Source: Candidatus Atribacteria bacterium (GTDB lineage: Bacteria > Atribacterota > Phoenicimicrobiia > Phoenicimicrobiales > Phoenicimicrobiaceae). From it: a DNA stretch of 8,915 nucleotides. Positions 1-6,249 of this stretch are shown in pieces. The notes under the pieces were generated by a model, which worked only from the letters and a program-made list of their open reading frames with translations, did no database searches and was not told where the DNA came from. Both the position numbers and the translations under genes were made by a program. Where the stretch lies: NCBI GenBank assembly GCA_003513845.1, contig DOTB01000004.1:1-8915 (forward strand), written 5' to 3'. How positions within the stretch are numbered: position 1 is the first letter of the stretch; each line of letters opens with the position of its first letter.

Positions 1-23
1 AAGGTTTTATTTGTCACATGACC

Positions 24-48
24 ATTACTTATTACTTATTACTTATTA
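24..48 (+). repeat. Perfect heptad tandem repeat, CTTATTA phase
   Basis: The unit ATTACTT occurs three times in a row (24-30, 31-37, 38-44) and ends with a partial copy. In the other phase this is CTTATTA at 28-34, 35-41 and 42-48. It lies just downstream of the TPR gene stop. It is the cleanest of several 7-bp-step arrays in the window, and the CT at the start of each unit matches the other arrays. It has no coding or terminator character. Confidence 0.85.
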
Positions 49-62
49 ATGTATTTCTCTAC

Positions 63-83
63 CTATCCGCTATATACTACTCT
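63..83 (+). repeat. Degenerate heptad array overlapping a stop codon
   Basis: Three consecutive 7-bp words begin with CTA: CTATCCG at 63-69, CTATATA at 70-76 and CTACTCT at 77-83. The third word contains the stop codon of the TPR gene (TAG on the minus strand, 77-79), so the array reaches the end of the coding region. The words resemble CTATACG and CTATATG in the array at the right edge of the window. With only three degenerate units, this is weak when taken alone. Confidence 0.5.
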
Positions 84-3000
84 TTCTGCAAAACTTCTAA
101 TCTTTCCTTAGCTTTTTCCACATATGGACTCTGGGGAAATGCAGAGATTAGGCCCTGATAATCAGCAATTGCCTTTTCCTGATTTTCCAACTTTTCCCAA
201 CAAATCGCCCTTATATATATAATATCATCTCCGAATGGTAATTTAGAATAATCTTTTAAATATTTTTCTGCTATCTCAATTGCCTTATTATATTCATCTT
301 TTTTAAAATAAGAAAGACACAAACCATATAAGGCATCAGGTACATATTTATTTTCGGGATATTCTCTTACCAGCCTCTCCAGCTCTATAATGCTGTCTAT
401 CCACTTTTCTTCTTCTAAATATATCTGGCTTAATATGTATAACGCTTCTACCCTAAAATTACTCTTTATATTGCCATCTATGAATTTCTTCAATTCTGAT
501 ACAGCCTTCTCATTTTCCCCTAACAAAAAATACCCTTTGGCAATTCTAAATTGAGCTTCTTCTGTAAATTTGCTTTTCGGATATAGACTGATAAGCTTTC
601 TAAATTCTGCTATAGACGGTTCATATTCCTTATTTTCTAAATAAGTCCAGGCTATAGCATATTGGGCATTTGCAGAAAGTTCTGCTTCAGGATATTTTTT
701 AATAAAATTCCTATACTCCTCTTGAGCATCTTGGAATTTCTTAAGATTATATAGTGATTCTGCTAACATAAACATGGCTCTTTGGGCCAATTCCAAATTT
801 ATCTCTTCTTCCCCAACTTTTTTAAAATACTCACTTGCCTTCTGATATTCCTGCAACTTAAAATAACTCCACCCCATCCAATAATAACCTTCTACAAGTA
901 AAGAAGAATGAGGAAAATACTGACTTAGTTTCATAAATTCATCAATTGCTTCTTTATATTGTTTTTGATTATAATAATAATTTCCTAATTTAAAATAAGC
1001 CTCTTGGGAGTATTTACTTTCAGGAAATTTCTCCCTTAGTTCCCTAAGGATAGATATTTCTACTTCCCTATCCCCCAATTCTTTGGCAGCCTTCCCGCTT
1101 AAATAAAGGGCTTCGGCTGTAGGAACTTCCTTTAGCTCAGCTATAGCTAACTTATATTTTTTTAAACTATACAAATCTTTACCCAGTTCGAAGTGCGCTG
1201 AATTAATTAATTCGCTTTGAGGGTATTTCTCAATAAATTCTTGAAATTCTAAAACTGCCTTCTCTTTATTCCCTTGTCGGGAGTAAGCTAATCCTAAATC
1301 AAAAATAATCCTCTCTAATAAATAATCGTCCGTCTTATCATACTTTAAGTCCTCTAAATTTTTAATAGCTTTATCATATTCTCCCAAATTCAGCCAACAT
1401 CGAGCTAACAAATAATGAGCTTCATCTTTTGAGCTTCCTTCCCCTTCTGCTGCCATTAACTCTTCCAATCTAACTATTGCTTCTTGATACCTCTCTGATT
1501 TAAACAAGCTTAAGCTTCTTAAATACTCCACTTCCTTAATTAAAGTGAAATCAGGATACAGAGAGGATAATCTGGCAAAAGTTTCCTCTGCTTCTTGATA
1601 CTGCTCTAATCCGAGATAGGACTGACCTAACCAGAAATAGATTTCTTCTATCTCTGGCCCCTGGTACTGAGGATACTTTTCCAAAAACTCTTTGCATACT
1701 TCAACGGTTTTAGAGTAATCTTTTATCCTAAAATATGATTTACTCAATTTATAAGTAGCCTGGAGAACCAAATTACTTTCAGGGAATTCATTGATTAGTT
1801 TTAAAAACTTCTCCGTTGCCTGCTGGTAGTTCCCCAATAAATAAAGGCACCATCCACTACCTAAAAGGGCGTCATCAGTATATTCATTTTTTTCTAAATC
1901 TGTTATTAACCGCTCATATTCAAGCTGAGCCAATTGATATTCTTCTTTTTGAAAATAACATTCTCCCAATAAAAAGCGGGCGCCAGGGTGATTGCTTTTT
2001 AAATTTAAGGTTTTTTTTAGTTCTTCTATCGCCACATCGTAGTTGTTTAAAGAATAAAATTCATATCCTAATTTATAATGTTCCTCTGCCTTCTCCTCTT
2101 CATCACTAATTTTTAATTTAGCAGCTTTTTCTCGCTCTTCTCTATATTTATCCATCTGATTGAGCTGATAATAAGAGCGAGAAAGATATTGTCGAGCTTT
2201 TTCATATTTGGGATTATAACTTAACGACTTATTAAACTCTTCGACAGCTTTATCATATTCTCCTCTTATGTAGTAATCATAACCACTATTAAAATATCTT
2301 AAGGTCTCCCGCCCGTATTCTTTCTCTTCCAAAGATTTATTTAGAAAATGCTTAGCAGAGTTATCAAAAGGATCTATCCTGATGACTTCCTGCCATTGGA
2401 AAATAGAATTATCATAATCAGCAATATTATAATAACTTAAAGCTAAGTAATAATGAGGTTCTTTAAACTCTGGACTATAAATGATAGAAGTTTTAAAATA
2501 ATTTATGGCTTTTTCAAAATTCCCTTCTTTGTATGCCAGATAACCCTTTTCATAATTTTCATAAGCTTCTCGACCGTACTTTTGTGACTGTTCAATCTTT
2601 TTATAAAACCAGGAAATCTCTTTATTCTGGGGATCTATCCGTAAAACTTCTTCGCACTCATTAAGAGCAAGAGTAATCTCTCCCTTATCGTAATAAGCCT
2701 GCACTAGATAGATATGGGAATCCAATAAATCAGGGTTATACTTAATAGAAAAATTAAAATATTCGATAGCCTGGTCAAATTCTTTTTTAGAATAAAAGGC
2801 ATAACCCAATCTAAAATAGGCTTGTGAGGCCTGTTCATAAATTCTTTTACTTTCCAATTGATTATCTTCTACTAATTGGATGAATTTATTTAAACTCTCT
2901 ACCTCTCTAATAGTCCAGCGAGTTCTATGATAAATTTCAGCTAAGAGATAATAGGCTTCAGCATATTTTGGATCTAAAGCTACTGCTTTTTCACCATAAT

Positions 3001-3721
3001 CTATTGCTTGAGCCCACAATGGTTTGCTTGGATAATCTACTCCCTTATACTCTATAATTGCTTTATCTCGAGAATCAAGACATTTATAATAATTAATTAA
3101 GGCATCAAAAGAAGTGGTTAAAACCTTTTTTATTAAAGCTTCATCTTTCGAAGAGAGCTCAACACCAAGTTCTTTCAAGATTAAAAGGGCTAACCTTTCT
3201 TTTAAGCTAAATATGTCAGTCCTTTCTACTTTAATATCTCGAAAAGTAATAATTTCTCTATTGGTAATTTCATATTTCTTAAGACTAAAAATTAATTGGT
3301 TAGAAGAAGAAAAATAAAAATTCCCAAAAAATATTATCTCAGTGTCTAAATCTTCCTCAGCTCTAATTAATAATTGTTGGTTTATCTCCGTTTGAGAAGG
3401 AGATAAATTATGTTTAATATAAAAATTCTCAATATCCTGGCGAGTGGAGCAGGTAATAAAATCAAATCGAGAAAGATCCTGTATCAACATATCGGTTAAA
3501 CCCTTGCTCAGCCAGTTCCAATCAGATTGTTGAGTACGATTATTAAAATAAAGTATACTCACTTTTAATTCAGAGGACTGAGCAAATGAAGGGATAAAAA
3601 ACAAATTTGATATTATAATTAGAAATAAAACAATGTAACTAATAATCTTTAATATCTGTGTATGCTTTTTCTTTAAAAATAGTATCTTTAAAAGACTATC
3701 AGTTATACTCGTCATTAACAT
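77..3721 (-). CDS. Large exported tetratricopeptide-repeat protein with a CsgG/TolB-N-like N-terminal domain
   Basis: This 1214-residue protein is probably secreted or periplasmic. A lysine-rich stretch (17-25) is followed by a hydrophobic segment (26-43) and a likely signal peptidase site after SFA (45-47). Residues 52-200 have the look of small envelope domains of the CsgG/FlgO/TolB-N type (VSILYFNNRT, WLSKGLTDMLIQDLS). From about 240 to the end the chain is a long solenoid of 34-38-residue TPR units, with helix A patterns such as YYLLAEIY or HYYLALSYY and helix B patterns such as YDKAVEEF. Residues 295-555 form three 87-residue super-repeats; the second and third begin with YGRE at 382 and 469. 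C-terminal units with the pattern FPxSxxxxxAxYxLG resemble BamD and CpoB-type TPRs, so a scaffold for envelope protein complexes is a reasonable inference. ATG codons at 3721 and 3715 are both possible: the weak AGGGTGG lies 4 nt from the first and 10 nt from the second. No enzymatic motif is visible. Confidence 0.9.
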   Translation of the reverse strand: MLMTSITDSLLKILFLKKKHTQILKIISYIVLFLIIISNLFFIPSFAQSSELKVSILYFNNRTQQSDWNWLSKGLTDMLIQDLSRFDFITCSTRQDIENFYIKHNLSPSQTEINQQLLIRAEEDLDTEIIFFGNFYFSSSNQLIFSLKKYEITNREIITFRDIKVERTDIFSLKERLALLILKELGVELSSKDEALIKKVLTTSFDALINYYKCLDSRDKAIIEYKGVDYPSKPLWAQAIDYGEKAVALDPKYAEAYYLLAEIYHRTRWTIREVESLNKFIQLVEDNQLESKRIYEQASQAYFRLGYAFYSKKEFDQAIEYFNFSIKYNPDLLDSHIYLVQAYYDKGEITLALNECEEVLRIDPQNKEISWFYKKIEQSQKYGREAYENYEKGYLAYKEGNFEKAINYFKTSIIYSPEFKEPHYYLALSYYNIADYDNSIFQWQEVIRIDPFDNSAKHFLNKSLEEKEYGRETLRYFNSGYDYYIRGEYDKAVEEFNKSLSYNPKYEKARQYLSRSYYQLNQMDKYREEREKAAKLKISDEEEKAEEHYKLGYEFYSLNNYDVAIEELKKTLNLKSNHPGARFLLGECYFQKEEYQLAQLEYERLITDLEKNEYTDDALLGSGWCLYLLGNYQQATEKFLKLINEFPESNLVLQATYKLSKSYFRIKDYSKTVEVCKEFLEKYPQYQGPEIEEIYFWLGQSYLGLEQYQEAEETFARLSSLYPDFTLIKEVEYLRSLSLFKSERYQEAIVRLEELMAAEGEGSSKDEAHYLLARCWLNLGEYDKAIKNLEDLKYDKTDDYLLERIIFDLGLAYSRQGNKEKAVLEFQEFIEKYPQSELINSAHFELGKDLYSLKKYKLAIAELKEVPTAEALYLSGKAAKELGDREVEISILRELREKFPESKYSQEAYFKLGNYYYNQKQYKEAIDEFMKLSQYFPHSSLLVEGYYWMGWSYFKLQEYQKASEYFKKVGEEEINLELAQRAMFMLAESLYNLKKFQDAQEEYRNFIKKYPEAELSANAQYAIAWTYLENKEYEPSIAEFRKLISLYPKSKFTEEAQFRIAKGYFLLGENEKAVSELKKFIDGNIKSNFRVEALYILSQIYLEEEKWIDSIIELERLVREYPENKYVPDALYGLCLSYFKKDEYNKAIEIAEKYLKDYSKLPFGDDIIYIRAICWEKLENQEKAIADYQGLISAFPQSPYVEKAKERLEVLQKE

Positions 3722-3763
3722 TAATCCACCCTATCAAAATAGAAAGTCAAAACTAAATTTTTT

Positions 3764-3779
3764 CCCTGCTTTCGCAGGG
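3764..3779 (-). other. GC-rich hairpin with a GAAA tetraloop in the leader of the TPR gene
   Basis: On the minus strand CCCTGC and GCAGGG pair perfectly around a GAAA loop, which is a stable GNRA tetraloop. The run after the stem is A-rich on the minus strand, so this is not an intrinsic terminator for the leftward genes. It sits 43 nt upstream of the TPR start and is unusually GC-rich for its surroundings. The adjacent stretch 3808-3833 also has small inverted repeats (CTGGA at 3816-3820 with TCCAG at 3828-3832). Together they could be a leader structure or a copy of a dispersed intergenic repeat. Confidence 0.6.
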
Positions 3780-3879
3780 GAAGTTCTATGAAAACGGGGA
3801 ATAAGTACCTGAATACTGGATTCTGACTCCAGGCTTCTATATTTCTTCTTTCTTAACATTTCTTAGCACAAAATGCAAT

Positions 3880-3896
3880 ATTTTAATTATTAAAAT
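3880..3896. repeat. AT-only perfect palindrome just after the obg stop
   Basis: The arms ATTTTAAT and ATTAAAAT (3880-3887 and 3889-3896) are exact reverse complements around a single T. The palindrome lies 6 bp past the obg stop codon and overlaps the edge of a TATAAT box. Without G-C pairs it would be a poor terminator. A regulatory or operator role is possible but not shown. Confidence 0.4.
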
Positions 3897-3923
3897 TATA
3901 CCTTATTTATTGAAAAAAGTAAA
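3895..3923 (-). promoter_or_regulatory. Candidate sigma70-type promoter for the TPR gene
   Basis: On the minus strand TTTACT (3918-3923) is separated by 17 nt from a perfect TATAAT (3895-3900). The -35 box lies inside the last codons of obg and the -10 box lies just after its stop. Transcription would start near 3888 and give a leader of about 170 nt with the GAAA hairpin in it. In such AT-rich DNA a match of this quality can arise by chance. Confidence 0.4.
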
Positions 3924-5192
3924 AACCTTTCCCCTTATTTTTACTTCATCACCCTCTTTGATTCCATTTCTTATCAAAGCCTTCTCTAAGCCAATTTTTT
4001 TTATTATTTTTTGAAAATGATCTATTGCTTCTTGGTTATTAAAATCAGTCATCGCCACAATACGCTCAATCTCTTCTCCTGAAACTTCGAAAACATTCTG
4101 TTTCTTTATAATGACAAACCTGGGAGTGTATTTATATACTACCTCTTTTCGGGGCAAAACCTCGGTTATTTCTTCCTTTTTCTTTGCCGTTAGTTTCTCC
4201 AAGAAAGAATAAAGATAATAAATTAAATTATCCAAACCTTCTCCGGTTAAAGCAGAAATAGGGAAAAATTGGTATTGGTACCCTTCTTTAACTAAAGCCC
4301 TTTTGAGGAAACTCAATTTTTCTTTAGTATGAGGCAAATCGCATTTATTTATCGCAATAATCTGTGGTTTTTTTGCCAATTCTTCACTAAATTCATTTAA
4401 TTCCTGGTTTATAGTCTTAATTGGATAAAGAGGGTCTTCTTTTTTTATACCTGTACCATCGACAAGATGCAGGATCACTTTAGTTCTTTCAATATGTTTT
4501 AAAAATTTATCACCCAGCCCCGCACCCTGATGAGCACCTTCAATTAAACCAGGGATATCTGCTGCTAAAAAACTTTTAGTTTCATCTACCCTCACCACTC
4601 CTAAATTTGGAATAAGAGTGGTAAAAGGATAATCTGCAATCTTTGGTTTGGCGGAAGAAATCCGCGAAAGTAAAGTAGATTTCCCTACATTGGGATAACC
4701 TACCAGACCGATATCAGCGATTAACTTCATAGTCAGATATAGTCTTTTTTCTTCCCCGGGTTCTCCCTTCTGAGCAAATTTCGGCCTCCTGCGGGTAGAA
4801 CTCCTAAATCGAAAATTTCCTAATCCTCCTTGACCGCCTTTTGCTACTATAATTCGCTGGCCACTTTTTATTAAATCACCTAAAATTATAGACTTGTCTG
4901 CATCCTCAATCACAGTTCCGAGAGGAACCTTTATAATCAAATCTTCTCCATCCTTCCCTTTTTTATTTCCACTTCGTCCGCTCTCTCCGTTTTTGGCTCT
5001 TTGGTGAGGATGGTTATAAAGTTCTACTAAAGTTCCAACTCCCTCATCAGCTTCAACAATTATATTTCCTCCTCTTCCTCCATCACCTCCATCGGGTCCA
5101 CCTTTAGGGATATACTTCTCTCTTCTAAAACTTACCGCTCCATCTCCCCCTTTTCCAGCTCGAACCTCTATCTTTACTCTATCTACAAACAT
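3903..5192 (-). CDS. obg: GTPase Obg (CgtA), 50S ribosome assembly
   Basis: This is a complete Obg GTPase of 429 residues, a cytoplasmic protein that binds the 50S subunit late in assembly and also responds to ppGpp in known family members. The glycine-rich Obg fold is at 1-158 (GKGGDGAVSF, GGPDGGDGGRGG). The G domain has G1 GYPNVGKS at 165-172, the G2 threonines at 191-192, G3 DIPG at 212-215, G4 NKCD at 282-285 and G5 SAL at 313-315. A C-terminal OCT domain occupies about 350-429. The start is the ATG at 5192, because FVDRVKIEVRAGKGGDG is the usual N terminus and AGGAG lies 8 nt upstream. An in-frame extension to a TTG at 5222 runs into a palindrome and is unlikely to be translated. The gene is separated from rpmA by a terminator and has its own candidate promoter. 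Confidence 0.98.
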   Translation of the reverse strand: MFVDRVKIEVRAGKGGDGAVSFRREKYIPKGGPDGGDGGRGGNIIVEADEGVGTLVELYNHPHQRAKNGESGRSGNKKGKDGEDLIIKVPLGTVIEDADKSIILGDLIKSGQRIIVAKGGQGGLGNFRFRSSTRRRPKFAQKGEPGEEKRLYLTMKLIADIGLVGYPNVGKSTLLSRISSAKPKIADYPFTTLIPNLGVVRVDETKSFLAADIPGLIEGAHQGAGLGDKFLKHIERTKVILHLVDGTGIKKEDPLYPIKTINQELNEFSEELAKKPQIIAINKCDLPHTKEKLSFLKRALVKEGYQYQFFPISALTGEGLDNLIYYLYSFLEKLTAKKKEEITEVLPRKEVVYKYTPRFVIIKKQNVFEVSGEEIERIVAMTDFNNQEAIDHFQKIIKKIGLEKALIRNGIKEGDEVKIRGKVFTFFNK

Positions 5193-5200
5193 ACTCTTCT

Positions 5201-5205
5201 CTCCT
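5201..5205 (-). promoter_or_regulatory. Ribosome-binding site that sets the obg start
   Basis: AGGAG on the minus strand lies 8 nt before the ATG at 5192. This supports that ATG over the in-frame TTG at 5222. The site lies 4 nt from the edge of the 41-bp palindrome, so a hairpin formed there would sit close to the initiating ribosome. Confidence 0.85.
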
Positions 5206-5209
5206 ACCA

Positions 5210-5250
5210 ATAATGTAAACAAAAGTGCCTGGCACTTTTGTTTACATTAT
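5210..5250. repeat. Perfect 41-bp palindrome with GTGCCtGGCAC core upstream of obg
   Basis: Positions 5210-5229 and 5231-5250 are exact reverse complements (20 bp per arm) around a single central base at 5230. The centre reads AAAGTGCCTGGCACTTT and the outer arms carry TTTGTTTACATTAT. It has no T-tract on either side of the kind a terminator needs, and it is much longer than a typical operator. From memory, AAGTGCC/GGCACTT palindromes occur as dispersed REP-like elements near Y1 (RAYT-type) transposases in diverse bacteria, so a mobilised palindromic element is the leading interpretation. It separates the obg promoter from the obg ribosome-binding site. Confidence 0.9.
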
Positions 5251-5275
5251 ACTAAAAAACCCTGAGTTTTGTAAA
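5246..5275 (-). promoter_or_regulatory. Candidate promoter for obg, embedded in the rpmA terminator
   Basis: On the minus strand TTTACA (5270-5275, five of six matches to TTGACA) is followed after 18 nt by a perfect TATAAT (5246-5251). The -35 box lies mainly in the loop of the rpmA terminator hairpin, and the -10 box overlaps the outer edge of the 41-bp palindrome. A start near 5239 would place the AAAAGTGCC/GGCACTTTT hairpin at the very 5' end of the obg mRNA. Confidence 0.55.
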
Positions 5276-5288
5276 AAACTCAGGGTTT
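5254..5288 (-). terminator. Intrinsic terminator after rpmA
   Basis: The minus-strand arms AAACCCTGAGTTTT and AAAACTCAGGGTTT (5275-5288 and 5257-5270) form a 14-bp perfect stem around a TTAC loop. A run of six T at 5259-5254 overlaps and follows the stem. It starts 24 nt after the rpmA stop. It should end most rplU-rpmA transcripts and uncouple obg from them. Confidence 0.9.
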
Positions 5289-5312
5289 GATTTGATTAAA
5301 TTATCTTGTGGT

Positions 5313-5573
5313 TTAAGATTTTTCAGCATAAACACAGACTTGCTTTCTATCTTTTCCCTTTCTCTCAAAAGCGACAAATCCCTCAGTTAAGGCAAATAAG
5401 GTATCATCATTCCCTCTCCCTACATTTTTACCGGGGAGGATTTTCGTACCTCTTTGCCTTATTAAAATACTTCCCGCTTTTACAAATTGGCCGCCAAATT
5501 TTTTTACACCTAATCGCTTCGACTCGCTATCTCTACCATTTCGTATTGAACCTTGACCCTTTTTGTGTGCCAT
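5313..5573 (-). CDS. rpmA: 50S ribosomal protein L27
   Basis: This is a full-length bL27 of 86 residues. It opens [16 protein letters not shown], continues [25 protein letters not shown] and ends in the usual beta-sheet region ([19 protein letters not shown]). The N-terminal tail of this family reaches the peptidyl transferase centre. Here it starts at the mature MAHKK end, without the extra leader that Firmicutes remove with the Prp protease, and no prp gene lies in the 52-bp gap to rplU. GAGGTGA at 5578-5584 provides a strong ribosome-binding site. The gene is co-transcribed with rplU and followed by a terminator. Confidence 0.99.
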   Translation of the reverse strand: MAHKKGQGSIRNGRDSESKRLGVKKFGGQFVKAGSILIRQRGTKILPGKNVGRGNDDTLFALTEGFVAFERKGKDRKQVCVYAEKS

Positions 5574-5625
5574 AATCTCACCTCACCCTCTTAAAATCTA
5601 CTCCTTTTATATTATACCATATTTT

Positions 5626-5937
5626 TTATAATTTTATTTTTTCAATTAAAACTTCAGTAAATGGTTGTCTGTGACCAGTCTTCTTCCTATATCCTTTTTT
5701 GGGCTTATATTTAAAGACTATTATTTTTTTAGCTTTTCCTTGATTTAAGATTTTACCTGTAACCTTAGCTTTTTCTACTAAAGGCCGTCCAATAACATAT
5801 TCTCCGTCTTTGTTTACCATCAATACCTGGTCAAACTCTATTTTTTCACCTTTTTCCAGGGCTATCTTTTCAATTCTGATAATATCTCCTTCTTTTACCC
5901 AGTACTGCTTTCCCCCGGTTGCGATAACCGCCTGCAT
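5626..5937 (-). CDS. rplU: 50S ribosomal protein L21
   Basis: This is a full-length bL21 of 103 residues, a 23S rRNA-binding protein of the large subunit. The N terminus [18 protein letters not shown] and the C-terminal rRNA-binding signature ([21 protein letters not shown], about 78-98) are both typical. A perfect AGGAGG (5948-5953) lies 10 nt before the ATG. It forms a two-gene unit with rpmA (52-bp gap) behind a good promoter near 6083-6055, so the pair can be expressed independently of rng. Confidence 0.99.
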   Translation of the reverse strand: MQAVIATGGKQYWVKEGDIIRIEKIALEKGEKIEFDQVLMVNKDGEYVIGRPLVEKAKVTGKILNQGKAKKIIVFKYKPKKGYRKKTGHRQPFTEVLIEKIKL

Positions 5938-5980
5938 TTCTTGGAATCCTCCTTATTTTCTAAACTCGCCAGGATTAGGT

Positions 5981-6004
5981 AGTAATTAATCTAAATTAAT
6001 TACT
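5981..6004. other. AT-rich stem-loop in the rplU leader
   Basis: AGTAATTAAT (5981-5990) and ATTAATTACT (5995-6004) pair perfectly around a 4-nt loop. The stem lies in the presumed untranslated leader, about 43 nt upstream of the rplU start. Leaders of rplU operons in other bacteria can bind their own product, but this AT stem does not match an L21 leader structure that I can recall. The function is unknown. Confidence 0.4.
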
Positions 6005-6054
6005 TTTTATAATATATCACCCAACCTGTGCGGATATAAAACAGATGCTTATAA

Positions 6055-6083
6055 AATTTAACACAAATTTATATGGTTGTCAA
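6055..6083 (-). promoter_or_regulatory. Sigma70-type promoter for rplU-rpmA
   Basis: A perfect TTGACA (6078-6083 on the minus strand) is followed after exactly 17 nt by TAAATT (6055-6060). The expected start near 6048 gives a leader of about 110 nt that contains the AT stem-loop. This is the best -35 box seen in the window, and it fits the need for high ribosomal protein expression. Confidence 0.6.
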
Positions 6084-6146
6084 ATTAATCCATATATCTA
6101 GTATCTTATAACTTATCAAGAAAATTAAAAGTCAATAGCCAGAATA

Positions 6147-6160
6147 TATAGCGTATGGCA
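6147..6160 (-). repeat. Two heptad words in the opposite orientation
   Basis: TATAGCG (6147-6153) and TATGGCA (6154-6160) are consecutive 7-bp words. TATAGCG is the reverse complement of CGCTATA, which occurs in the arrays at 63-83 and at the right edge. This may be an inverted fragment of the same element. Two words alone could be chance. Confidence 0.3.
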
Positions 6161-6179
6161 TTAAAGCGTAAAACTAGCT

Positions 6180-6211
6180 AACCAATTAACCAAGTAACCC
6201 AACTAACTAAT
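6180..6211 (+). repeat. Degenerate 8-bp-step array (AACCAAxT words)
   Basis: Four consecutive octads share a pattern: AACCAATT at 6180, AACCAAGT at 6188, AACCCAAC at 6196 and TAACTAAT at 6204. The array lies in the gap after the rng stop and runs directly into a 7-bp-step array. A second octad array is found at 8783-8846, also directly before heptads. Confidence 0.65.
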
Positions 6212-6212
6212 A

Positions 6213-6247
6213 CTAACGACAATTCACTATTCACTAACGACTAATTT
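6213..6247 (+). repeat. Degenerate 7-bp-step array after rng
   Basis: Five words follow each other in exact 7-bp register: CTAACGA at 6213, CAATTCA at 6220, CTATTCA at 6227, CTAACGA again at 6234 and CTAATTT at 6241. The array ends 3 bp before the rng stop codon. Two of the words (CTAACGA and CTATTCA) recur next to each other at 8898-8911. No open frame or hairpin explains the pattern. Confidence 0.75.
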
Positions 6248-6249
6248 AA

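Noticed and set aside
1816..2109. Plus-strand open frame of 97 codons inside the TPR gene
   Set aside because: It lies within a clear TPR-coding stretch in the other direction and shows no independent gene features.
5193..5222. Ten-residue N-terminal extension of Obg from a TTG at 5222
   Set aside because: The extension reads through the palindrome, is not part of the Obg family, and the ATG at 5192 has an AGGAG 8 nt upstream.
5306..5575. Plus-strand open frame of 89 codons across rpmA
   Set aside because: It is fully antisense to an unmistakable L27 gene and has no recognisable family motif or supporting context.
6110..6145. Second promoter upstream of rplU (TTGACT with TATAAG)
   Set aside because: The spacing is 19 nt, and a better TTGACA promoter with 17-nt spacing lies closer to the gene.
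6180..6247. CRISPR array
   Set aside because: The units are 7-8 bp with no conserved 20-40-bp repeat and no spacers, and there are no cas genes in the window.
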